DNA from: a virus
IMG/VR virus record: IMGVR_UViG_3300032893_000154
Coordinates: 1-39,259 of that record
Direction: 5' to 3' (one strand)
Length of the DNA stretch: 39,259 bases
Shown: positions 1-7,415 of the stretch, one piece after another
Numbering within the stretch: the stretch's first letter is position 1
Layout of the letters: each line of letters opens with the position of its first letter
Notes under the pieces: generated by a model
Told to the model about the DNA's origin: nothing
Database searches by the model: none
The model's input: the letters and a program-made list of their open reading frames with translations, nothing else
Translations under genes and position numbers: made by a program

Positions 1-127
1 GGGCGGAAGCGGATCTGTTTCATTTAATATTAATGGCCCTGTCATTTCAAATACGACCACAACAGGTGCTTTATCATCCGTCACTTTGACAAATCAGCAA
101 CTATTAGTTGGTAATACGAGCGCAGCG
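1..127. repeat. Left copy of 127-bp terminal direct repeat (circular contig overlap)
   Basis: These 127 bases are identical to positions 39133-39259. The length equals a common maximum assembly k-mer, so this is most simply the overlap of a circular assembly and not a packaged terminal repeat. It lies inside a fibre reading frame that stays open across the join. Confidence 0.9.
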
Positions 128-790
128 CCAACGGCTAAAACTTTTCAAGTAGTAGTCCAAGTTTTCACTTCAACTGGAACTTATACCCCAACTTCAGGAA
201 TGGTTTATTGTACAATAGAAGTTGTAGGGGGCGGGGGAGGATCTGGAGGATGTGCAACTACTGGAGCTTCCTCTTTTTCTGTTGCGGCTGGTGGAGGCGG
301 TGGTGGCTATGCTAGAAAAACTGTAACCGCAGCAACAATTGGATCTTCTCAGTCGGTCACAATTGGGGCTGGGGGATTGGCTGGCACGGCAGGTAATAAC
401 GCAGGTGGCACTGGTGGAACTTCTTCAGTAGGAAGCATTGTTTCTGCAACTGGTGGATCTGGAGGTTCTGGTGGGGCTGCTCTTACCGCTGGTGGAGTAA
501 CTGGTAGTGCTGCCGGTGGTGTCGGAAGCTCTGGAGATTTCAACGCTACTGGGGGGCCTGCGATTATCGGTATTTGTGGAAGCACGGCTCAAAATATTTT
601 AATTGGAGGAAGTGGAGGCTGTTCTTATTTTGGAGGCGGAGCCATAGGAACAAGTGCCACAGGTGCCACTGCTGGAAATATATATGGAGGCGGTGCAGGA
701 GGAGGTTCTAATTATTTCAACACAAGCCAAATCGCTGGAGCCGCAGGTGCAAAAGGCTTTGTGGTGATCACGGAATATGTACTTTCCTAG
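2..790 (+). CDS. Glycine-rich tail fibre / receptor-binding protein, C-terminal part
   Basis: This is the 3' part of a gene that begins at 38888 and is cut by the contig ends. Joined across the 127-base overlap it encodes 344 residues in one frame. After a short conserved block (NGPVISNTTTTGAL, then LVGNTSAAPTAK) comes a domain packed with GGGGG-type runs and ending VVITEYVLS. This layout is typical of the glycine-rich domains at the tips of phage tail fibres, where glycine loops contact the host surface. The next gene is a paralogue with the same block and domain. The exact receptor is unknown. An ATG-less start at TTG 86 is an artefact of the cut. Confidence 0.85.
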   Translation, partial: GGSGSVSFNINGPVISNTTTTGALSSVTLTNQQLLVGNTSAAPTAKTFQVVVQVFTSTGTYTPTSGMVYCTIEVVGGGGGSGGCATTGASSFSVAAGGGGGGYARKTVTAATIGSSQSVTIGAGGLAGTAGNNAGGTGGTSSVGSIVSATGGSGGSGGAALTAGGVTGSAAGGVGSSGDFNATGGPAIIGICGSTAQNILIGGSGGCSYFGGGAIGTSATGATAGNIYGGGAGGGSNYFNTSQIAGAAGAKGFVVITEYVLS

Positions 791-799
791 GAGAACAAA

Positions 800-2101
800 A
801 TGACAACTAGCATGGGTTCAGTACCACCGCCAGGGCCTCTTAATTACACCGGGGAAGTGGTCGTCCCTTTCATCAATCGGACCTTTAACCCGCAAACGAC
901 TTTCAACACTTTCAGCGTCCCGACTATTTGGATCAATACAATGACCAGCAATGCTTATATCTTAGTAAGCAAAGCTCTTGGAGTTGCCGATTGGGTGCAT
1001 ATTGGAGGGACGCCGGGCGAATTAGACACTATCACAACCCCAGATTCGACGGTCGTCGTACCAACAGCCGGAAATATCAACTTTCTGAACGGCACCGGAA
1101 TGAATATCACTGGCTCCGGAAGTGACATTACTTTCAACATTACCGGAGCGGTTGCCGATCTCTTTACCGCCGATTCTGGTACTGCTACACCATCTGGAGG
1201 AAATCTTATCATCACGGGAAGCTCAACTGGACTTACAACGACGGGAAGCGGGCATACGATTGGTCTTACCGGAACTTTGGCCGTTTCTCATGGTGGAACT
1301 ACAGCCACTTCGTTCAATATTAATGGGCCAGTCATCTCTAATACAACTACGACAGGTGCTTTAGCCGCCGTAACTTTATTGAATCAGCAATTCTTGGTTG
1401 GCAATACAAGCGCTGCACCCACTGCTAAATCTTTCTCCGTTGTAAGTAGGCCATTTACTTCCACTAATCCGTATGTGCCAACAGCCGGAATGGTGGAATG
1501 TATCATTGAATGTGTGGGGGGCGGAGGAGGTTCAGGAGGGTGTGCAGCGACCGGCATGACCGATGGAGCTGCGTCAGGAGGAGGTGGTGGAGGAGAATAC
1601 GCCCGTGGAACTTTTTCAGCTGCCACAATTGCTGCGGCCTTACCCATAACAGTGACCATTGGCGCTGGGGGCCTCGCCGGAGCTGCTGGAAATAATGCTG
1701 GCGGGACTGGCGGGACTACAAGCGTTGGATCTGCGCCTCTTATTTCTTCTGTTGGTGGAGGAGGCGGATCAGGAAGCTCTAATATCGCAGGAACAACTTC
1801 AGGAGCTTTCGGAGGAGGGGCTGGAGGAACCGGAGGTACTGGAGGCGATTTTCATTGCAGTGGTGGACCTGGCGGGTACGGACTTGTAGTTAATGGAATC
1901 ACTTTAGGCATATCAGGTATTGGCGGATCAACCTTCTTTGGAGGTGGTGGCCAAAGTGTGCAAGTTGGAACAGGCGGGACGCCCGGAGGAACTTTTGGCG
2001 GTGGAGCATCTGGATCTGCTAATGGCGCAAATGCTGGTACAAGAGCCGGAGCCGCTGGAGCTCCTGGATACGTAATTATCACAGAATACGTCATCTCATG
2101 A
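800..2101 (+). CDS. Glycine-rich tail fibre / receptor-binding protein (paralogue)
   Basis: This 433-residue protein starts at ATG 800, after a Shine-Dalgarno AGGAGAA that overlaps the previous stop. The N-terminal ~75 residues contain the pattern W-I-x5-AYILV-x6-DW, also seen in the fibre at 35096 (W-I-x6-AYILV), suggesting a shared attachment domain. A threonine/glycine-rich shaft follows with an SGTATPSGG motif. From about residue 170 it repeats the FNINGPVISNTTTTGAL block and glycine-rich tip of the preceding gene, ending VIITEYVIS. It is likely one of several adhesins on the virion; the duplicated tip suggests alternative or mixed receptor binding. Product class is clear, receptor unknown. 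Confidence 0.82.
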   Translation: MTTSMGSVPPPGPLNYTGEVVVPFINRTFNPQTTFNTFSVPTIWINTMTSNAYILVSKALGVADWVHIGGTPGELDTITTPDSTVVVPTAGNINFLNGTGMNITGSGSDITFNITGAVADLFTADSGTATPSGGNLIITGSSTGLTTTGSGHTIGLTGTLAVSHGGTTATSFNINGPVISNTTTTGALAAVTLLNQQFLVGNTSAAPTAKSFSVVSRPFTSTNPYVPTAGMVECIIECVGGGGGSGGCAATGMTDGAASGGGGGGEYARGTFSAATIAAALPITVTIGAGGLAGAAGNNAGGTGGTTSVGSAPLISSVGGGGGSGSSNIAGTTSGAFGGGAGGTGGTGGDFHCSGGPGGYGLVVNGITLGISGIGGSTFFGGGGQSVQVGTGGTPGGTFGGGASGSANGANAGTRAGAAGAPGYVIITEYVIS

Positions 2102-2418
2102 AAATCCACATAGATGATGAATTGATCCACGAGATAACAGAATTTGATCTTAAAGTCTTGGCGACCGATATCGACATAGCTGAATTGCCTAAGATCTTAA
2201 AGGATCGCGTGAAATGGGACGTTCAGAGCTACTGCGAAGAATCTTATGAAAAGCTCAAGAACAAATGGCTGCCGATTCTTTTTACTCGGTTAAAGCAAAT
2301 TCCTACTGACAAGCAAGAATTGCTGCAAGTCATCATGTCCCAGCCCGATTATAAAGATGCCTATTTGAAAAGGATGGAAGCGAAGGCCAAAGCGGAACTG
2401 GCCTTCAAAGTGAACTAA
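2098..2418 (+). CDS. Small protein after tail fibre, function unknown
   Basis: This 106-residue gene is coupled to the fibre by an ATGA overlap (ATG 2098, fibre stop TGA 2099-2101). The product is highly charged and mostly helical-looking, with a K/E/A-rich C-terminus. Small genes translationally coupled behind a fibre often encode assembly factors or fibre chaperones; that role is inference from position only. It ends 4 bp into the convergent gene on the other strand. Confidence 0.7.
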   Translation: MKIHIDDELIHEITEFDLKVLATDIDIAELPKILKDRVKWDVQSYCEESYEKLKNKWLPILFTRLKQIPTDKQELLQVIMSQPDYKDAYLKRMEAKAKAELAFKVN

Positions 2419-2765
2419 ACTGAGGGACACCTGCTATAAATGAACGAGTATTCGTAATGTTCCCACATTTCATTATCAGCTTCTGGGTCGGAAATGCATA
2501 GGCTTCTTAGAGATTCCGAATCTTGAGTGCTTTTCTCGTAGTCTTTAAAAGCTAGATAAAAGCCCATCCGAGTATTAAGATAATGAACTTTTTCTACATT
2601 GGAAATAGAAGGATCATTAATGCGTGCAGTTAAAAGTTCAATCGCTTCAGAAGTATGGTTGCTATAATGCAGATCCCATGCAGCATCTAGCGTACTTTTG
2701 GTGTAATCGCTAAATCCAAAGCAAAGCATTGGGACGGATAGAAGAGAAATTGCAATACGATTCAT
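2415..2765 (-). CDS. Secreted small protein, TPR-like, possible moron
   Basis: This 116-residue minus-strand gene has a good ribosome site (GAGGT, 5 bases before ATG 2765). The first ~18 residues (MNRIAISLLSVPMLCFGF) look like a Sec signal peptide. The rest is helical with an A-W-x-L-x6-EAIELL pattern and a Y-x-A-F-x-DYEKS pattern, reminiscent of a pair of TPR helices. It sits alone against the direction of its neighbours, overlapping the gene on its left by 4 bp, as lysogenic-conversion 'morons' often do. No enzyme motif is visible. A periplasmic or exported partner-binding role is inference. Confidence 0.62.
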   Translation of the reverse strand: MNRIAISLLSVPMLCFGFSDYTKSTLDAAWDLHYSNHTSEAIELLTARINDPSISNVEKVHYLNTRMGFYLAFKDYEKSTQDSESLRSLCISDPEADNEMWEHYEYSFIYSRCPSV

Positions 2766-2805
2766 GTTTACCTCATGACGCGACTATAAAAGGAACGAAA
2801 ATTTT

Positions 2806-3306
2806 ATGCAATATTGTCTCATTTACGAAGATAAAGCAGGGGATTGCAAGATTATCTACCCTGAAGGAGATTTATGGAAGGTACTGACCGATGAAGAAAA
2901 AGCGATTCAACATCTTAGAAACCTTGCGATACCGGATTGTGTTGAGTTTTTTGCGGTTAAGCCAGATCTTGTCCTCAAAGACGAAACCTTCCGATCTGCT
3001 TGGAAAAAAGGAACTATCGAAGAGCCGATTAAAGTCGATTTCGATAAGGCTTTGGAGATCCATCGCCATCGCATTCAAGAAGCTTCTGAAAAGAAGATAA
3101 CTCAGCTTTCTAAGGAATTGGAAATTGCTCTTGAGAACGAAAATACGCCCCAAGCAGTGGCGATTCGTCGAACGATCAAGTTCTTAAGAACGTTTCACAA
3201 TCTCAACTTAACTCATTGCAAAACTGTGGAGGACATCAAGTATGCTATCCCAAAAGAGTTGCACGACGTATGGTCTTTTTACGCTCCAACAAAAGGAGTT
3301 TCCTAA
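2806..3306 (+). CDS. Hypothetical protein, helical C-terminal half
   Basis: This 166-residue protein starts at ATG 2806 after AAGGAAC. The N-terminal ~50 residues have alternating strands and helices and two cysteines. Residues ~80-140 are a long charged helix (A-x-x-I-HRHRIQEASEKKI) that could form a coiled coil. It is monocistronic, between a minus-strand gene on the left and the convergent replication gene on the right. I do not recognise the family. Confidence 0.65.
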   Translation: MQYCLIYEDKAGDCKIIYPEGDLWKVLTDEEKAIQHLRNLAIPDCVEFFAVKPDLVLKDETFRSAWKKGTIEEPIKVDFDKALEIHRHRIQEASEKKITQLSKELEIALENENTPQAVAIRRTIKFLRTFHNLNLTHCKTVEDIKYAIPKELHDVWSFYAPTKGVS

Positions 3307-3466
3307 CTCTGGGCCTACTCCCAGTTGCTCGCTTACAACGAATACGCCTCCTAATCCGAAACAACAGCTTCTAGCGATGTTTCTAGTGAGTTTAATGGCT
3401 TTAGGCTACCTTTCCCTCGTCTAAAGGCGATAACGCGCTACAGGGCAAATAAATGGCCTTCTTTGA

Positions 3467-4387
3467 TCATAATCCTTGAGTGGGTAGATTCATTTTCCTT
3501 AAGTTGTTGAGCACTTGCTCCCGAAATCCATGATCTGAAAACTTCAAATGAGGACGATTAAGAGCTCCAAAATTGAACTCTATGTAGTTGTAACCCACTG
3601 AAATGTCAGGATGATTATTGTATCTCTCAGAGATCTTAAGCACAAGGGTCTTATTCATAGACTCATAATCTAATGGTTTTGGTTTCGAAGCATCTTCTTC
3701 CACAGCCTTTATGACCCAGTTTAGGATAGAACGATAGTCCGTCCCTCCCATTATTTGCTTCCCAATCTTCCAAATAGAAAGCTTTTCGTAACATGCTTTT
3801 AATTTCTCAGGATCGTTTCCTAATTTCTTCAAGAGATTCTCATGCTGAGACTGAGTGATCAGTACCCTTTCAGCCATCTCTTTCTTCTCCTCTTTGATTT
3901 TAATACGAGAAGGAGGGGGAGGAGGCGTAGCCTTTCTTTCTTGTTCTTTAGAATCTGTTATAGAATCTGGTATAGGTGTGGGAATTTCTTCAACTCCCTG
4001 TGGGGAAATTCCCTCGACCATTTGGGACTTTTCCCTTTTGTAGGAAATATTTGAATTTTCATCGACTCCAAACTTCTCTTCATCAACGAATGCATACCAG
4101 AGAGTTCGGTCATACTTGGTTCGATTGAAATTCCCGGTCATTAGAATTTTCAGTTGAACAAGCTTTTGGCATAGATACCTAACAGTCTCGGTAGACCAGT
4201 AAGGAAAATAAGAGCTGATTTCTTCGCGAGTTTGATAAGTCCAACATCGGCCTTCATGTAAATTTCTCTTATTTCTCCGGTTGACTCCAATCCAATGCTG
4301 AAAATGGTGAATTAATAAGGCGCATTCGATCCCATATTTTGATGCTAAATGAATATCAAATGAGTGGTGTTGAGAATAAATAGACAC
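3467..4387 (-). CDS. Phage replication initiator-like protein (winged-helix N-terminus)
   Basis: This 306-residue protein starts at GTG 4387 after AAGGAG with a 6-base spacer. Residues ~1-105 resemble the winged-helix N-terminus of phage replication proteins (LLIHHFQHWI, then TYQTREEISSYFPYWSTETV as recognition helix, then LVQLKILMTG and W-Y-A-F). A proline-rich linker (PPPPPSR, ~residues 150-165) separates a helical C-terminal half with W-K-I-G and ILNWVIKAVEED, similar to regions that recruit the host helicase or loader. The gene points away from a 381-bp non-coding region holding a 14-bp inverted repeat, which would suit an origin. Origin binding and helicase recruitment are inferred from family resemblance. 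Confidence 0.65.
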   Translation of the reverse strand: MSIYSQHHSFDIHLASKYGIECALLIHHFQHWIGVNRRNKRNLHEGRCWTYQTREEISSYFPYWSTETVRYLCQKLVQLKILMTGNFNRTKYDRTLWYAFVDEEKFGVDENSNISYKREKSQMVEGISPQGVEEIPTPIPDSITDSKEQERKATPPPPPSRIKIKEEKKEMAERVLITQSQHENLLKKLGNDPEKLKACYEKLSIWKIGKQIMGGTDYRSILNWVIKAVEEDASKPKPLDYESMNKTLVLKISERYNNHPDISVGYNYIEFNFGALNRPHLKFSDHGFREQVLNNLRKMNLPTQGL

Positions 4388-4443
4388 TGTTTTCTCCTTG
4401 TCGGTTGTTAGAACCGGAGGAGCGACACTTTTTTCTTGCCAGG

Positions 4444-4501
4444 GGACTTGCTAGAAATTATGATCTGAGTTAACATCTCTGATGTCTTTTCTAGCAAGTC
4501 C
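4444..4501. repeat. 14-bp perfect inverted repeat
   Basis: The arms are GGACTTGCTAGAAA (4444-4457) and TTTCTAGCAAGTCC (4488-4501), separated by 30 bases. The spacer contains a small ACATC-TCT-GATGT hairpin. No T-run follows, so it is not a simple terminator. Position beside the initiator gene suggests a protein-binding site or origin element. Confidence 0.7.
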
Positions 4502-4537
4502 AGTGGTCGGAAGTGATGAGCTGCCACCGGATAGTTA

Positions 4538-4563
4538 TAAGGCCCCTTTTACGAGGGGCCTTA
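4538..4563. other. 10-bp G/C-rich stem-loop
   Basis: TAAGGCCCCT and AGGGGCCTTA form a perfect 10-bp stem around a 6-base loop (4548-4553). No T-run follows on either strand. It could be a factor-dependent terminator, a replication structure or an RNA processing site. Confidence 0.5.
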
Positions 4564-4768
4564 CCTTCATCAAATCAGATTCTAGGTAATTCAATATTAA
4601 ATTTCCAGTGCAAATTAAAATCACCCTATGCATTTCGACAATTCGATATGGGAAAACCACCTAAGTAATTGGCACTAAGGTAAGGAATTTTTTCATCTTA
4701 AACGATCCTTTACCACATTTCGCAAAAGGAGTATTCTTAGGATCTTTTACGTCTCAAAGGGAGGTTTT

Positions 4769-5167
4769 ATGCAAAAAGAGGATCTTTTCGAGAAAGTTAC
4801 GCTTCTGAAGGACAAGTTCAAAAATTTCTTCCAACATCGAAAGAAAGTGGCTGCTCTAGAAAATTACGCTCAAGCGGAGCCTGTATCTTACAAAGAAGAA
4901 CTAAAGCTGATTAAGGTGGTTCTGAAGAACCGCTTTTTAAGCCAAAAAGGAGCCGAGTTCATCGAAGAGCTATTGGACGAGCATCAAGTCAACCATCTCG
5001 ATTGGGCGCACCGGACTAAGTGGCTGAAGAAAGAAATCTCAGAGCGTCGTCGAAAAACGAAAGAGGTTCAGAGCACCTTTTTCGATCTAGAGGCAGAGGA
5101 TTTGCCCCTCAATGTTCCCCTGGAGGTGATGATTCCAACGGCTAATCAATATCAACCGAGGGTTTAA
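4769..5167 (+). CDS. Hypothetical charged protein
   Basis: This 132-residue protein has a strong GGGAGG site before ATG 4769. It is rich in lysine and glutamate and largely helical. An FIEELLDEHQVNHLDWAHRTKW segment sits mid-protein, and the last ~25 residues look extended (LPLNVPLEVMIP). It is translationally coupled to the next gene by TAATG and faces away from the initiator-like gene. No known family is recognised. Confidence 0.68.
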   Translation: MQKEDLFEKVTLLKDKFKNFFQHRKKVAALENYAQAEPVSYKEELKLIKVVLKNRFLSQKGAEFIEELLDEHQVNHLDWAHRTKWLKKEISERRRKTKEVQSTFFDLEAEDLPLNVPLEVMIPTANQYQPRV

Positions 5168-5469
5168 TGCTGGAGGCAATATCTACGTTATGTTGGATTG
5201 TAATTGCTAGCTGCCAAATATTTAAGGTTTCTAAGAATTATCAGAAATTATGCGATCTAGAAAAGCTAATTAACAGATTAGCCGACGAAGGAGTTCTTAT
5301 TAACTTTAAAGATAGAGAGGCTCCCAGAAAAACGCCCGGCGCCAATCGCAACCCAAGAACCGAAGAGCAGAAGGCCAAAGCATCAGCCAAGAGAAAAGAA
5401 TGGTGGGCAAGAAAAAGGGCCCAGGAGGGTACAACTCCCGGACCCAATTTAGCATCGAAACAAGATTAG
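5167..5469 (+). CDS. Small basic protein with hydrophobic N-terminus
   Basis: This 100-residue protein starts within the TAATG overlap. Residues ~5-17 (ISTLCWIVIASCQ) are hydrophobic and could be a weak membrane segment. Residues ~50-90 are strongly basic (KAKASAKRKEWWARKRAQ), as in nucleic-acid-binding tails. It ends 4 bp into the convergent ssDNA-binding gene. Function unknown. Confidence 0.62.
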   Translation: MLEAISTLCWIVIASCQIFKVSKNYQKLCDLEKLINRLADEGVLINFKDREAPRKTPGANRNPRTEEQKAKASAKRKEWWARKRAQEGTTPGPNLASKQD

Positions 5470-6230
5470 ACGGCCATTGCTTCCGCTGGCTCAGAAAGCC
5501 ATTTAGCGAATGACTTAATGAATTTTGGGAAAAGAGCCTTTTCCAGACACGCCTTGATGACATTCTCCGGCGTATCGTTCTTAGTCTGGCATCTGAGCTT
5601 GATCCATTCTTCGAGTCTTGCGGTTGGGACTTTCTCAAGCTCCAGGCTTTCTTTCAGCTCCTCTAAGGGGCTAATTGCGCTGGATGCCTGGAAAGGCGCT
5701 TCATTTGCCCTAGAATCGATTATCTCGTTAGAAGGAACCCAAGTCCAAGGGTCACCGTTATAATACAGCGCTTCGAGATTGGCGGGCTTCGCCTTGAGAG
5801 CCGCTTTAATTTCGTCCGAAAGGGGCTTTGGAGGCAACGGGCTAAGAAGATATTTCGTTTGCTGGCCTGAGCCTTCTTTCTTGAGCTTCAGGTCGTAATT
5901 GGTAAAGTCGCCCCATTCTTCATCTTTTGCCAAATTAATCAAGCTCTTGATGATGCTTGCCTGCGTGATTTCCAAGATAAATAGATCCTTTCGAGCGTAG
6001 TCCCAGACGTAAACAGACCAGAATGACTTTACTTCCTTTTCGGGATCGAATGGCTTTAGCGGCTTATTCTTGGGAGGATAGCGAAAAGGCTTGTTGTCTT
6101 TCCAATCGATCCATCCGGCGATTGGCTTCTGAACGATGCGGAAGCGATTGTCGCCTTGTAGCATGTCCTTCATTTTCCAGTAGGATGTTGATTTAGATGC
6201 GTATTCATAATTTTCAGGTAAAAAGTCCAT
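5466..6230 (-). CDS. Phage single-stranded DNA-binding protein (gp32-like OB fold)
   Basis: This 254-residue protein is the last gene of the leftward recombination operon. Residues ~17-50 (Y-W-K-M-K, N-R-FRIVQKPIAGWIDW) followed by K-x-F-W-x-V-Y-V-W-D-Y and ILEITQASIIKSLINL, then W-G-D-F-T-x-YDLKL, fit the pattern of phage gp32-type ssDNA-binding proteins. The C-terminal ~80 residues are helical with acidic patches (PLEELKESLELEK), as expected for a partner-interaction region. It would coat single strands in replication and exonuclease-driven annealing. The assignment rests on pattern memory. Confidence 0.62.
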   Translation of the reverse strand: MDFLPENYEYASKSTSYWKMKDMLQGDNRFRIVQKPIAGWIDWKDNKPFRYPPKNKPLKPFDPEKEVKSFWSVYVWDYARKDLFILEITQASIIKSLINLAKDEEWGDFTNYDLKLKKEGSGQQTKYLLSPLPPKPLSDEIKAALKAKPANLEALYYNGDPWTWVPSNEIIDSRANEAPFQASSAISPLEELKESLELEKVPTARLEEWIKLRCQTKNDTPENVIKACLEKALFPKFIKSFAKWLSEPAEAMAV

Positions 6231-6250
6231 AATTGCCTCATTTAAGTTTG

Positions 6251-6400
6251 TTAATTTAAATCTCTAACGTCTGTTAAGTTTCCATTTTCATCTCGAATGC
6301 AATACCTACGGTATTCCCATTCCATTTGAGCGATGTATTCATCTTGCTTGTCTGCGCAAGACTCGCATAAAAAATCGTAATCACAATTGCAGTCTTTCAT
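6251..6400 (-). CDS. Tiny Cys-rich protein (possible zinc knuckle)
   Basis: This 49-residue gene starts in an ATGA overlap with the upstream gene, with GAGGT five bases before ATG 6400. Four cysteines cluster at residues 4, 6, 12 and 15 (C-x-C-x5-C-x2-C), a plausible metal-binding knuckle, followed by an acidic/aromatic helix (QMEWEYRRYC). It lies between the coiled-coil protein and the SSB in one operon, so a role in DNA metabolism is likely but unproven. Confidence 0.65.
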   Translation of the reverse strand: MKDCNCDYDFLCESCADKQDEYIAQMEWEYRRYCIRDENGNLTDVRDLN

Positions 6401-7008
6401 CGAGACCTCAATTGAGTTACTTGTTCTTCATATATCTCTATTCCTGGAATTTCAGCAACTCCAAGTTTGATATCTCGATTCAGAGCCTCTTCATTCACTT
6501 GCAGATACTTTAAAGGGATCTTGGAAAGGTCAACTGTACGGAATTTCCGTACGGTTCGAGTGAACATAATCGCGCCATCGCCTCTAACGGATTTCTCCGC
6601 AGGAGGCATGCAAACGGCCTCTTCGATCCCAAGAAGATCAATCGCCTTACGCATTTGATCTTCAAGAGCTTTCCTAGCCTTTTCAAGATTGTGCTGATAC
6701 TCTTCGCACTTTCCCTTAGTGATAGACTGGATCAGCTTCAAAGGCGTCAGTAGCTCTTTCGCCTTATCATTCCGAGCATTGATTCGATCTTGATCTGGAG
6801 TATTTGCCTCTTTTCTCAAGAATTCAATACGCTTTTCCCAATCCTTACTCTCGGAGTAAAGAAAAGTGCATTGGCGGAATTGATCTTCGGTAAGTACTGT
6901 CAACTTTTGAGTATAATCAGCGATCTCTTGAAACTTCTTTTTAAGATCGACTTTGTTCGATTCTACTAAGAATTCGTCCACTTCATTTGATGTTAATTGT
7001 GCAGTCAT
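6397..7008 (-). CDS. Coiled-coil protein of the recombination operon
   Basis: This 203-residue protein has long charged helices through residue ~135 (Y-T-Q-K-L, EKRIEFLRKEANT, LEKARKALEDQMRKAI). A compact end follows with R-K-F-R-TVDLSKIPLKYLQ, ALNRDIKLGVAEIPGIEIYEE. That ending (a residue list of the replaced helix then 'IPGIxIYEE') is common in phage proteins next to exonuclease and SSB or annealase genes. I set the start at ATG 7008, which overlaps the preceding stop (ATGA) and follows GGAGGAG; the ATG at 7020 lies inside that ribosome site. Exact function unknown. Confidence 0.66.
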   Translation of the reverse strand: MTAQLTSNEVDEFLVESNKVDLKKKFQEIADYTQKLTVLTEDQFRQCTFLYSESKDWEKRIEFLRKEANTPDQDRINARNDKAKELLTPLKLIQSITKGKCEEYQHNLEKARKALEDQMRKAIDLLGIEEAVCMPPAEKSVRGDGAIMFTRTVRKFRTVDLSKIPLKYLQVNEEALNRDIKLGVAEIPGIEIYEEQVTQLRSR

Positions 7009-7172
7009 AATCTCCTCCATATTCTCTTTTCTGGTTCGTTATAAACCAGACATTCGTAATTATATTCTGCGATTCGAAGTTCTTCTTCGGATGGTTCCTC
7101 CAAGAAATCGATATCGTAGTAAATCGGTTTTGCCGGTGGTAAATCATCAGGCTCTAGGTGTCTGTCCAACAT
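7005..7172 (-). CDS. Small acidic protein, start uncertain
   Basis: This reading frame ends at 7005 in an ATGA overlap with the next gene. I chose ATG 7172 (55 residues) because AGGAA lies about 9 bases upstream; ATG 7214 (69 residues) would deepen the overlap with the upstream gene and lacks a clear site. The product is acidic (LEPDDLPP, LEEPSEEELRI). Function unknown. Confidence 0.52.
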   Translation of the reverse strand: MLDRHLEPDDLPPAKPIYYDIDFLEEPSEEELRIAEYNYECLVYNEPEKRIWRRL

Positions 7173-7335
7173 ACTGTAAAGTTCCTGTTTCAATAAATTT
7201 GTCTGCCAGCGCATCGAGCTTCAACTCGAATTCCAGCACCGCAATATTCTTATCTTTGATTGGCATTTCTAAGTCAAAAATTGTGTTGAGATAATTTTCA
7301 AGATCGTCAATATTGAGTTTGTTCAGCACGAACAT
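7147..7335 (-). CDS. Small acidic helical protein
   Basis: This 62-residue protein starts at ATG 7335, directly behind a strong AAAGGAGGAGAT site; the frame's earlier ATG at 7362 is rejected for that reason. The sequence is amphipathic and acidic (NIDDLENYLNTIFDLEM, then FELKLDALADKFIETG). It sits between the exonuclease and the next small gene. Function unknown. Confidence 0.62.
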   Translation of the reverse strand: MFVLNKLNIDDLENYLNTIFDLEMPIKDKNIAVLEFELKLDALADKFIETGTLQYVGQTPRA

Positions 7336-7351
7336 ATCTCCTCCTTTGGTA

Positions 7352-7373
7352 CCCTGGTGCATTCACACCAGGG
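7352..7373 (+). terminator. Plus-oriented intrinsic terminator-like hairpin inside a minus operon
   Basis: CCCTGGTG and CACCAGGG form an 8-bp stem with a 6-base loop, followed on the plus strand by ACTTTTTG. All genes here are on the minus strand, so it would stop antisense transcripts. Read on the minus strand it is a hairpin in the leader of the gene starting at 7335, without a T-run. Confidence 0.6.
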
Positions 7374-7415
7374 ACTTTTTGTTAATTACTAAACTTAGCG
7401 TATCAGATTAGGGAA

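Larger units (their letters stand above)
4388..4768. other. Divergent intergenic control region, possible origin
   Basis: The 381 bp between the divergent initiator-like gene and the gene at 4769 hold no credible gene. They contain a 14-bp inverted repeat (4444-4501), a G/C stem-loop (4538-4563), AT-rich sequence (4564-4700) and three loose copies of GATCYTTT near 4705, 4740 and 4781. The arrangement would fit an origin or a promoter/operator region; neither is shown. Confidence 0.45.

Noticed and set aside
1-127. Physical direct terminal repeats of the phage
   Set aside because: Exactly 127 bases, mid-gene and frame-preserving; an assembler overlap explains it better.
349-585. Minus-strand proline-rich frame within the glycine-rich fibre
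   Set aside because: Antisense of GGN codons gives Pro-rich open frames; the same occurs at 1384-1659, 1852-2130, 35392-35658, 35845-36444 and 36481-36990. None has a ribosome site or folded look.
3242-3424. 60-codon plus-strand frame with a hydrophobic C-terminal stretch
   Set aside because: Starts inside the previous gene without a ribosome site, and its first half overlaps in another frame. The end could be a membrane peptide but nothing supports a start.
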